64,000 nucleotides of DNA. It comes from JAKAWQ01 sp035509315 (GTDB lineage: Bacteria; Pseudomonadota; Alphaproteobacteria; Acetobacterales; Acetobacteraceae). Shown here in pieces: positions 1 to 6,400 of the stretch; position 1 is the stretch's first letter, and the number at the start of each line of letters is the position of its first letter. The notes under the pieces are model-generated. The model ran no database searches. It was not told the DNA's origin and saw nothing but the letters and a program-made list of their open reading frames with translations. Position numbers and translations under genes: made by a program. The DNA lies in assembly GCA_035509315.1 (NCBI GenBank), contig DATJLS010000002.1, positions 31,450 to 95,449 of the forward strand, in the 5' to 3' direction.

Positions 1-1
1 C

Positions 2-301
2 GGCCGCGGTACCTATCTCGGCTCGGTGCTGCTCACACTCACCAATCCGCCGACGATCATTACCTTTGCCGCGTTCTTTTCGGTCCTTGCGCCGCGCAAC
101 GGCTTCGATCTCGGTGCTGCAGGGTTGACGGTTGCGGGGGTATTCGCAGGCTCGCTCCTCTGGTGGTGCGGGCTGGTGGCCGTCATCGTGAGCTTCCGGG
201 CGGCGATTGGGGCGCGCGCGCGCCGCCTGATCGATGGCATTGCCGGCTTGTTCTTCGTTATTTTCGGGCTCGTCGAACTTCGCCGGGCGATCGCGCGATG
301 A
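2..301 (+). CDS. LysE/RhtB-family exporter, C-terminal part
   Basis: The reading frame is open from the window edge, so the true start lies outside. The visible 99 residues include a hydrophobic segment with the N-P-x-T-I-I-T-F-A-A-F motif typical of the middle of LysE-type amino-acid exporters, then two further membrane helices with a G-x-x-F-x-x-F-G end. The family exports amino acids or related small molecules across the inner membrane; the substrate here cannot be told. The stop codon overlaps the start of the next gene (ATGA), suggesting co-translation. Confidence 0.8.
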   Translation, partial: GRGTYLGSVLLTLTNPPTIITFAAFFSVLAPRNGFDLGAAGLTVAGVFAGSLLWWCGLVAVIVSFRAAIGARARRLIDGIAGLFFVIFGLVELRRAIAR

Positions 302-1077
302 TCGGGGCCGAGCGACTGCGGGCGCTTGCGTCCGAGCTCACCTTGCTTCTCAAGCTGCGCAGTCTTCCCATCGGGATGAAGCTCTTCGCCGAACGCGAGG
401 CATTGCTCGCGGTTCCGGGGATCCGCCTCTCGCAGGACGGAAGGCGTTTCACCACCTGCCAGCTTGTCACCAATGCGCGGCTCGGCGGGCAGACGATCGG
501 CATCGTTGCCGAGAGTGTTCTGCCTTTCACCGGCTGCGCCTCGGTGATCGGCCTCAAGGACCCGGACCCACGGCTCGCTTCGGGTGAGACGATGACGGGT
601 GTGTGGTTCGAGAACAAGGAAGCGGCGCATGCCCACCAGGAGCAAATGCCGCGTGTCGCACCCGGACGGTGGCGGGGGCTTGCCGCCTCGCCGCTGCGTC
701 AGGCGCGGCTCGATCCGCCTGACATCGTCCTCTTCTACGCCAATCCGGCGCAGATGATCCTCTTCATCAACGGGCTGCAGTGGCGGACCTATCGGCGCAT
801 CGGCTTCAGCGTGACCGGAGAGACCGCCTGCGCGGATTCCTGGGGCCGGGCGCTCGCCTCGGGCGAAATCAGCCTTTCGATCCCCTGCTATGCCGAGCGG
901 CGTTATGGCGGCGTCGCGGATGACGAGCTTGCGATGGCTCTGCCGCCCGAAGAGTTCGAGGTTGGAATCGCCGGGCTCAAGGGGCTCGACAAGGCCGGCC
1001 TGCGCTATCCGATCCTGCCATACAGCACCGGCAACGACCCCGGCGCAGGCCTTGCGAAAAGCTACGGGCTGAGCTGA
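298..1077 (+). CDS. DUF169 family protein
   Basis: A 259-residue soluble protein resembling the DUF169 family, whose function is unknown. It keeps the family's features: an N-terminal K-x-x-P-I-G-M-K-L region, a TTCQL segment with a cysteine near residue 59, a central CA/GCAS stretch and a late ETACADSWGRAL motif followed by I-P-C-Y. The conserved cysteines could bind a metal or cofactor, which is inference. The start is the ATG overlapping the stop of the LysE gene by four bases; a longer upstream extension of the frame is antisense-like and rejected. Confidence 0.75.
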   Translation: MIGAERLRALASELTLLLKLRSLPIGMKLFAEREALLAVPGIRLSQDGRRFTTCQLVTNARLGGQTIGIVAESVLPFTGCASVIGLKDPDPRLASGETMTGVWFENKEAAHAHQEQMPRVAPGRWRGLAASPLRQARLDPPDIVLFYANPAQMILFINGLQWRTYRRIGFSVTGETACADSWGRALASGEISLSIPCYAERRYGGVADDELAMALPPEEFEVGIAGLKGLDKAGLRYPILPYSTGNDPGAGLAKSYGLS

Positions 1078-1116
1078 GGCGGGTGCGTCTTACCCCACCT
1101 CTTCGTGCCCGGCGAC

Positions 1117-1599
1117 CTAAGCCTGCGCTTTGACGCCGAGCTTGCTGGCAATCAGCGCGTCGAGCGAAATCAGGCCTGGCCCACGCCAGAGCAGGACGAG
1201 CAGCATGGCAGCCCACTGGATGTGGGTCGGCCAAGCCTGGGGATAGATGAAGATTTCGATGACGAGCGTCATACCCGTCAGGAGCAGGGCCGCAAGCCGC
1301 GATGCAAGCCCGAGAATCAGGAGCGGGGGCGTTATGATCTCGACCGTGACGGCGAGGTACGCCGCGAAGTCCGGCGGCAGCAGCGGTACATGGTAGGAAT
1401 TCTCAAAAAGGTAGAGAGTCGTTTGCCAACTGGAAAGATGGCTCTGAGCCGAGCTCCAGAACACGCGCGCGAGTCCGGCACGGCACACAATCGCGATGAG
1501 CCAGAAAGGGATGCGTTCGAGGAGACCGATCCCGCGCATGATCAGGGCGATCGGCGCAATGGATTTTGCATCCAGAGCCGGGGTGGTCATGGGTGTCAT
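1117..1599 (-). CDS. DoxX-family membrane protein of the bufferin operon
   Basis: A 160-residue membrane protein with about four hydrophobic helices and the DoxX pattern (G-L-A-R-V-F-W near residue 45, T-V-E-I-I-T-P-P-L-L-I-L-G-L near 90, a W-P-T-H-I-Q-W segment late). DoxX proteins commonly close bufferin (bufABC) operons, where their role is not settled; electron transfer or export support is possible. The ATG at 1599 overlaps the stop of the upstream bufC-like gene (ATGA). A second ATG three codons in (1590) is also possible. Confidence 0.85.
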   Translation of the reverse strand: MTPMTTPALDAKSIAPIALIMRGIGLLERIPFWLIAIVCRAGLARVFWSSAQSHLSSWQTTLYLFENSYHVPLLPPDFAAYLAVTVEIITPPLLILGLASRLAALLLTGMTLVIEIFIYPQAWPTHIQWAAMLLVLLWRGPGLISLDALIASKLGVKAQA

Positions 1600-2375
1600 C
1601 CTTTGTTGGACAGATGAGGTCGGAATCGGGTGAAGAATCCATGCGAGACGAAGGCGGCCAGGATGCCGGGCGCTTCCTCGGGAACGATGTTCTGCAGCGC
1701 CGAGGAGAGCCCGGTCCCGCCGGCGAGCGCGTGGGCCAGGGTGAAAGACGAAGGAGAGAGGCGCGTGACTGCGAGCCCGTTGGGCCCGCGAACAATGGCG
1801 AGTGTCTCGGCGCCGGCCTGAAGATCGATCTGACGCAGCGATTGCTCGCGTTTCTTGGAATCCTCCTCGAGGACGGCGGACCAGATCGCGGCGGCCGGGT
1901 GGTCGAGCTGAAGGAGGGATAGAGAGGGATGTGGCAGGAAACGGATGTCCGGATCGGCACAGGCGGCGAGATCGGCGCCGTCGAGCCAGGCCGCATCGGC
2001 CGCATGCAGCGCCCGGCTGACAGCCCATTCCAGCCTCGCGACATCGCCCAGATAACGGAAACCCTGCGCGGGCCCGTAGCGGTCGAGGAACGCCGCGAAG
2101 CCCTCGCCGAATTCATAGAGATCGGCGCTCCACGGAGGGGAGGCGAGTATGAAATGCCCGGCTGCCTGGTCGAAGAAAGCCGCCCCGACCAGGCGGTTGA
2201 TTGCCGGAAATGTCAATCGGAGCGCGCCGGTCAGATTGAGGACGACATTGTTGCGGTAGATCGCGAGCCGTGCGCTCGCGCCCATGTGCCGGCCGAGGAT
2301 TTCCCTCTCCACATCCGCTCCGCCACCAAGCATCCAAGCGCGGAACTGGCGCTGCTGCTCAACGAGCGAGGGCAT
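1596..2375 (-). CDS. bufC: BufC/HvfC-like partner protein of the MNIO enzyme (DUF2063)
   Basis: A 259-residue protein with the DUF2063 N-terminal domain: Q-Q-x-F-x-x-W near the start, then L-x-I-Y-R-N-N-V near residue 40 and A-L-R-L-T-F-P-A-I near 52. This is the family partner that binds the precursor peptide and the MNIO enzyme during cysteine modification. It overlaps the bufB end by 17 bases and the DoxX start by four, so it is translationally coupled in the operon. Its short C-terminal domain is less conserved. The assignment rests on the family pattern and its position. Confidence 0.88.
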   Translation of the reverse strand: MPSLVEQQRQFRAWMLGGGADVEREILGRHMGASARLAIYRNNVVLNLTGALRLTFPAINRLVGAAFFDQAAGHFILASPPWSADLYEFGEGFAAFLDRYGPAQGFRYLGDVARLEWAVSRALHAADAAWLDGADLAACADPDIRFLPHPSLSLLQLDHPAAAIWSAVLEEDSKKREQSLRQIDLQAGAETLAIVRGPNGLAVTRLSPSSFTLAHALAGGTGLSSALQNIVPEEAPGILAAFVSHGFFTRFRPHLSNKG

Positions 2376-3237
2376 GCCGATGCGAATAGCGATCGATCCG
2401 CTGCTCCGCCGCGGCCGCTTCAGCGAGAAGACGCGGCAGGGGCGGCAGCTCCGCGTCCCACTCGATCAATGTTGGCCGGGGCCCGATGATCTCGAGAGCC
2501 ACTTCGAACAGGTCCCAGACCGAGGGCGCCACTGGCCGATCATGCGTATCCAGGAGGAGCGGGCCATCCTCGCTGTCGCGGATCTGGTGCCCGGCGAGAT
2601 GGTACTCGCCAATCTCATTGGCCGGAAGCGCCCGGAGATAGGACGCGGCATCCCAACCATGGTTCGTCGTGCTGACGATGATGTTGTTGACATCGCAGAT
2701 GAGGCCGCAGCCGGTGCGGGTGGCGAGCGCCGAAAGAAATTCCCACTCCGGGATCGTCGAATTGGCAAACTGCAGATAGGTCGCTGGATTTTCGATCAGG
2801 ATGCGCCGGCCGAGGGCATCCTGCGCGCGCGAAACATTGGCGCTGACGATTTCGAGGCTCTCTTCGGTCAAGGGAAGCGGCAGGAGATCGGCCAGGAAAT
2901 CATGATCGACGGCACCCCAGGCCAGATGCTCGGAAACCATTCCCGGATCGAGCCGTCGGGCGAGGTCCGCAAGGCGTTCAAGATGCCTTGCACTGATCCC
3001 CTCGGCGCTTCCGAGCGAGAGTCCGACGCTGTGCAGCGACAGAGGGTAATCGCGCCGGATGGTCTCCAGAACCTTGAAAGCCGGGCCGCTCAGATAATTT
3101 TCGCTATGGACTTCAACCCAGCCGATGGGCGGCCTTGTCTCAAGGAAGGTGGTGTGGTGCGGGAAGCGCAACCCGATCCCCGCCGTAGCAGAGATCGGGT
3201 TGACGCCCCGGCGCGCGACAGAATCGACGCCAGACAT
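2359..3237 (-). CDS. bufB: MNIO (DUF692) oxidative enzyme modifying the bufferin peptide
   Basis: A 292-residue TIM-barrel-type protein of the DUF692/MNIO family, diiron or triiron enzymes that convert peptide cysteines to heterocycles. Metal-ligand segments are visible in order: V-E-V-H-S-E-N-Y near residue 42, L-S-L-H-S-V-G-L-S near 68, S-E-H-L-A-W near 101, I-E-N-P-A-T-Y, C-D-V-N-N-I, E-Y-H-L-A-G-H near 210 and D-T-H-D, ending with L-I-E-W-D. It lies 13 bases after the four-cysteine peptide gene and overlaps the BufC gene, the standard bufferin order. The expected substrate is the BufA peptide just upstream. Confidence 0.93.
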   Translation of the reverse strand: MSGVDSVARRGVNPISATAGIGLRFPHHTTFLETRPPIGWVEVHSENYLSGPAFKVLETIRRDYPLSLHSVGLSLGSAEGISARHLERLADLARRLDPGMVSEHLAWGAVDHDFLADLLPLPLTEESLEIVSANVSRAQDALGRRILIENPATYLQFANSTIPEWEFLSALATRTGCGLICDVNNIIVSTTNHGWDAASYLRALPANEIGEYHLAGHQIRDSEDGPLLLDTHDRPVAPSVWDLFEVALEIIGPRPTLIEWDAELPPLPRLLAEAAAAEQRIDRYSHRHALAR

Positions 3238-3250
3238 GAGGATGCTTCGA

Positions 3251-3550
3251 TCAGAAGGGCTTCAGAGAGCCGCCATCGATCTTCGCGCAGTCGCCGACAG
3301 GGATCAGGACGAAGGACTTCGGATCACGCGCCATGGTTGCCTGCCCGGCGCAGGAATGGGCGCCGGCCGCGCAGTCATTGCGCGCGACGGCATTGATCCC
3401 GTAGCAAGCCGCCAGATGATCACGGCTGGCTCTTGCCTCGTTCGCCAGCTGCACCGCGTTCGGCGCGGCGGATGCCGGGACTGCTGCGACGGCGCTTGCC
3501 AGGGTGGCGGCGGCACCGAGGACAGCAAGGGTGAGAGTACGGCGATCCAT
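3251..3550 (-). CDS. bufA: BufA-type bufferin precursor peptide (DUF2282), four cysteines, secreted
   Basis: A 99-residue secreted peptide: positively charged start, hydrophobic core at residues 7-24 and an A-S-A-A cleavage region near 26-29. The mature part has exactly four cysteines (49, 60, 67, 88) in C-Y-G-I, N-D-C, H-S-C-A-G and V-G-D-C contexts, the DUF2282/bufferin signature. In the family, MNIO converts some cysteines to thiooxazoles and the product buffers copper in the periplasm. An AGGGAG ribosome site lies seven bases before the ATG at 3550. A SigF-like promoter sits about 50 bases upstream. Confidence 0.9.
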   Translation of the reverse strand: MDRRTLTLAVLGAAATLASAVAAVPASAAPNAVQLANEARASRDHLAACYGINAVARNDCAAGAHSCAGQATMARDPKSFVLIPVGDCAKIDGGSLKPF

Positions 3551-3599
3551 TCGATCACTCCCTAAGGATGCGGTCCGGAAGCGGAGCCGCAGACTGGGA

Positions 3600-3625
3600 T
3601 TCGTCCGCGGGGGAGAAGGAGTTAC
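3600..3625 (-). promoter_or_regulatory. SigF-type ECF promoter in front of bufA
   Basis: On the minus strand GTAACT (3625-3620) and CGAA (3603-3600) are separated by exactly 16 bases. This matches, with one mismatch, the site in front of sigF in this same window. As I recall, it also fits the GTAACC-N16-CGAA consensus of Caulobacter SigF. Transcription would begin near 3594, giving a leader of about 45 bases before bufA. Confidence 0.7.
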
Positions 3626-3730
3626 AGCCGGGCAGGAAGCGCGCGGCACAGCCGCCCTTCTTCGGCAGAGGCTATCTCTGGACGGATGATCTTCTTATAA
3701 AATTTGTCGGCATCTGCGTGATATCGGCCG

Positions 3731-4375
3731 TCACCAGTGGAGAAGGCGCGGCAGAAGCAGCCGTGCGAACATCGTCACCACGCCGCACCCCACCGTGTAC
3801 CAGACGGCGAGGTAGAGCGGGTCGTCATAGGGGCACGCGAATACGAAGACGAAAGCCCCCCAGGCGGCTGCGGTGATGCCGACGGCAAGGGCCGTGCCCG
3901 AAGTATCGGTCGGTGCGCCGCGATGCATCAGGAGGCCAAGACCGATGAGCGGCGGCAGCGACAAGGCCGCCATTTTGAGAGCGCACTGAATTCCGTTGCG
4001 CCAATCGAGGCGGCTGAGCAGGTTCGGCATCCCGCCGCGCTCCGCATCGACGACCCAGCCCACGACGAAGCACACACCGATGGCGATCGCCACCCAGCGC
4101 AATCCGCGCCTGGGCGAGGCGGCAGGATCGAAGGAAACGATGGCGGCGATCGCGCCGAGGACCGCGATGACCCCGAGGCTGCAGAGCTTCCACCAGAACG
4201 AGGGGTGCGCCATGGCCGCCGGCATATCCGGCCGTGCCATCCCGAGCCCGAGGAAGAGGGCGAGTTCGACGACGCCGAGGCCCCCCGCAATCAGCGCATC
4301 GGTCTTCGCACTTCGCGGCCGCACGGGTTTGAGGTCTTTGACAAGGTCTTCGATGAGCTGGCTATCCGGCGGCAT
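3731..4375 (-). CDS. nrsF: NrsF-type membrane anti-sigma factor (DUF1109)
   Basis: A 214-residue inner-membrane protein with a short cytoplasmic N-terminus and six hydrophobic helices, matching DUF1109. This family includes NrsF, the negative regulator of SigF in Caulobacter. Five cysteines occur at 65, 102, 131, 181 and 197; 131 and 181 coincide with the two I recall as essential for metal/chromate sensing in Caulobacter NrsF. The ATG at 4375 overlaps the sigF stop by 14 bases. A longer frame start at 4417 is rejected because it runs deep into sigF. Confidence 0.88.
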   Translation of the reverse strand: MPPDSQLIEDLVKDLKPVRPRSAKTDALIAGGLGVVELALFLGLGMARPDMPAAMAHPSFWWKLCSLGVIAVLGAIAAIVSFDPAASPRRGLRWVAIAIGVCFVVGWVVDAERGGMPNLLSRLDWRNGIQCALKMAALSLPPLIGLGLLMHRGAPTDTSGTALAVGITAAAWGAFVFVFACPYDDPLYLAVWYTVGCGVVTMFARLLLPRLLHW

Positions 4376-4895
4376 CGGGATGCTTCCGTACCTTGGCTGC
4401 CAGCCGGGCCAGACCACGATGGATATTGACCTTGACGAGTGAAACGGACTGCCCCGTTCGGACCGAAGCCTCCTCGATGCTGAGACCTTCCAGCTTGACC
4501 ATGCGGATCACGGCCGATTGTGCCGGCTTGAGTTCCTGCAGCAGGCGTTCGAGCGAGTTGGCACTCGTTACCGACTCCTCATGATCGGCAACGGCGAGCT
4601 CATCCGTCAAGGCTTCGGTCGGGGCTGATTTCAAGGCTCTCAGCCGGTCGATCCACTTGTAGCGGGCAATCGCCGCGAGCCAGGGCCCGAACGGGCGCTC
4701 CGGATCGTAGGTATGCCGCTTCTCGTGGATTGCCAGCAACGTATCCTGGACCACGTCCTCGACCATTGGCGGGGGCAACCGCCCGGCGAAATAGCGGTGC
4801 AGCCAGCTCGAAACCTCGACGAGCAGCTGATGATAGGCCCGGCTGTCGCCCGATTGCGCGGCGGCCATCCAGGCGCTCCATTCGCTATCGGCCAT
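4362..4895 (-). CDS. sigF: ECF RNA polymerase sigma factor, SigF type
   Basis: A 177-residue sigma-70 factor with region 2 (A-Y-H-Q-L-L near residue 18, V-E-D-V-V-Q-D-T-L-L-A-I-H near 44, then P-W-L-A-A-I-A-R-Y-K-W-I-D near 74) and region 4 (L-S-I-E-E-A-S-V-R-T-G-Q-S-V-S-L-V-K near 148). Together with the nrsF gene overlapping its end, it fits the SigF group that responds to heavy metals. GGGAGAG lies five bases before the ATG at 4895. An in-frame ATG at 4994 falls only a few bases after the predicted transcription start and would be leaderless, so it is less likely. Confidence 0.9.
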   Translation of the reverse strand: MADSEWSAWMAAAQSGDSRAYHQLLVEVSSWLHRYFAGRLPPPMVEDVVQDTLLAIHEKRHTYDPERPFGPWLAAIARYKWIDRLRALKSAPTEALTDELAVADHEESVTSANSLERLLQELKPAQSAVIRMVKLEGLSIEEASVRTGQSVSLVKVNIHRGLARLAAKVRKHPDAAG

Positions 4896-5003
4896 CCGGA
4901 CTCTCCCGACGAGCCGGTGCCACACAAAGTCCGGCAGCGGCACGAACGCGCGTGTCATCGGCCCTGTGAACGGGGACTCCGGAAGCAATGCCATGTCTGG
5001 CCA

Positions 5004-5029
5004 TTCGCAGCAGACCCGCGATCGGTTAC
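5004..5029 (-). promoter_or_regulatory. SigF-type ECF promoter in front of sigF
   Basis: On the minus strand GTAACC (5029-5024), a 16-base spacer and CGAA (5007-5004) form a full match to the Caulobacter SigF promoter motif as I recall it. It implies autoregulation, with a leader of roughly 100 bases before sigF. It lies in the 336-base divergent gap (4896-5231) between sigF and the tetR gene; apart from this and the site at 5161-5175 I see nothing else there. Confidence 0.72.
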
Positions 5030-5160
5030 GGAGGCTGGTCGCCAGATCGTCCCGGCGATTTCTCTGAACTGGCCGGCAAGGGAAGAGAAGCGTTCCGCAT
5101 GGCGATCAACTCGGGGCAGCAGTCGAGGAGCATGGCGGCAAGACTATTGGCATTTTATTT

Positions 5161-5175
5161 CGATCGTTCTAGAAT
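5161..5175. promoter_or_regulatory. Candidate TetR operator
   Basis: This site lies about 57 bases before the tetR start. It contains CGATCGTTCT followed by AGAAT, so a TTCTAGAA palindrome overlaps a CGATCG core. The same ten bases form half of a perfect palindrome in front of the related tetR gene at 28546. Autoregulation is inferred only from position and sharing. Confidence 0.35.
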
Positions 5176-5231
5176 GTCAACAGGTGCGGGTGGGCGGCAG
5201 GATTGCGGGGCATCTGGACAAGGCGGACGCG

Positions 5232-5831
5232 ATGGCACGGCCAAGAGAGTTCGACGAAGCTGTGGTTCTGGAGGCCGCCATGGAGTGCTTCTGGGCGCAC
5301 GGGTACGAGGCGACTTCGGTCCGGGATCTTGTGCATCAGACGGGCATTACGGGCGCCAGCCTCTACAATGCGTTCGGCGACAAGCGGTTGCTCTACCGCC
5401 GTAGCCTCGATCATTATCTCGATCAGAGCGTGCGCAGTCGGGTGGCGCGGTTCCGACAGCTGCCTGCCGAGGAGGCGATCCACGGCTTCTTCGAAGAGAT
5501 CGTCGAGCGCTCGGTCACGGATCGAGAGCGGCGCGGCTGCATGCTGGTCAATGCGACGCTGGAGCTTGCTCCGCACGATCCGGAGTTTCGCAGGATCGTC
5601 GCTGAGGAGTTGGCCCTCCTCGAGACGTTTTTCCGCGAGTGCGTCCTCGCCGGGCAGCAGGATGGCACGATCACGCGCGCGCGATCGGACGATGATCTGG
5701 CCAGGCTTTTGCTGAGCGTTCTGCTGGGCGTGCGGGTTCTGGCGCGTATCCGTCCGCAGCGAGCCGTGCTCGAGGGAGCGGTAAAGAGCGCACTCGCGCT
5801 GCTTGTTCCGGGAGCGAAAGAAGAACGCTGA
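5232..5831 (+). CDS. TetR/AcrR-family transcriptional regulator
   Basis: A 199-residue repressor-type regulator. Residues 8-52 hold the TetR helix-turn-helix, ending in the characteristic S-L-Y-N-A-F-G-D-K-R-L-L segment; the C-terminal ligand domain has the R-R-G-C-M-L-V-N motif of the subgroup near residue 100. It has no obvious regulated neighbour on its own strand and is divergent from the sigF operon. It resembles the TetR protein at 28546-29145, with the same overall length and GC-L/M-(L/V)-x-N motif. The start is the first ATG with a full HTH; the upstream open frame is a shadow of sigF. Confidence 0.88.
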   Translation: MARPREFDEAVVLEAAMECFWAHGYEATSVRDLVHQTGITGASLYNAFGDKRLLYRRSLDHYLDQSVRSRVARFRQLPAEEAIHGFFEEIVERSVTDRERRGCMLVNATLELAPHDPEFRRIVAEELALLETFFRECVLAGQQDGTITRARSDDDLARLLLSVLLGVRVLARIRPQRAVLEGAVKSALALLVPGAKEER

Positions 5832-6113
5832 AGACGACAGCGCCCGCCGGCGAAGGAGGCTGGCGCCGGCGCTGCTCCGCGCGAGCGGCATCGAACTGCA
5901 GCGCGATGATTTCGGGTCATCACGCTTTTGCTTTGATTTCTCGATGAATTTTGGCTTTGGCGGATCGGCTCCGTGCCGGGGGCACGCCGTGAGCATGATC
6001 GCGGCTCCTGCCGACATGCTGGCCGGGAAACCCCTTCGCTTTGGATCCCGATTCCTCCAGGGCCCAATTGATCTGGGGCGTCATCTCCGGAAGCGGTCCA
6101 CCGAGGTCACGCT
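5832..6113. other. Non-coding stretch, nothing recognised
   Basis: About 280 bases after the tetR gene. I see no convincing gene here: overlapping frames lack family features and ribosome sites. A small CGTGCC/GGCACG hairpin near 5973 has no following T-run. The stretch leads into the paired repeat elements at 6114-6389. Confidence 0.5.
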
Positions 6114-6245
6114 CTCGTGTCCCGATGCCGAAGTCCGTCGCATTGGAATGGGGACGGAATCGCGATACTCGCCCTTATTTTCAGTGGCCTGCTTATCCTA
6201 TCCGTTCGTCGCGAAAGGCGACGAACTTCGAGGGCAGGACACCAG
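6114..6245. repeat. Palindromic repeat element, copy 1
   Basis: A 132-base element bounded by CTCGTGTCC and GGACACCAG, near-perfect inverted ends. Inside is the 19-base core TTATTTTCAGTGGCCTGCT (6175-6193), followed by a stem GTTCGTCGC/GCGACGAAC around GAAAG (6204-6226), then AGGGCAGGACAC. Copy 2 follows 31 bases later with the same core and ends but a different stem sequence. Confidence 0.7.
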
Positions 6246-6276
6246 AGGCGCGATTCAGACCTAATGATGATTCCCA

Positions 6277-6389
6277 CCTAGTGTCCCGACTCGTAAATAT
6301 CGTCATCATGCGTCGGGACACTCGCTCTTTATTTTCAGTGGCCTGCTGGTCCCTGAAATGCGGAGGCATTTCAAGGGCAGGACACTAGG
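6277..6389. repeat. Palindromic repeat element, copy 2
   Basis: A 113-base element with perfect 10-base inverted ends, CCTAGTGTCC and GGACACTAGG. A first hairpin pairs GTGTCCCGAC (6281-6290) with GTCGGGACAC (6312-6321). The shared 19-base core is at 6329-6347 and a second stem TGAAATGC/GCATTTCA follows at about 6354-6373. The 5' GTGTCC can pair either with the internal or with the terminal GGACAC, giving two alternative folds. It ends 12 bases before the MFS gene stop. Confidence 0.72.
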
Positions 6390-6400
6390 ATCATCAGGCT

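Noticed and set aside
1105..3565. Several plus-strand frames opposite the bufferin genes (for example 2284-3396)
   Set aside because: Antisense shadows; the minus-strand genes match DUF692, DUF2063, DUF2282 and DoxX families in the expected order.
5803..6264. 153-codon plus-strand frame after tetR
   Set aside because: It runs into the palindromic repeat and has no recognisable domain or ribosome site.
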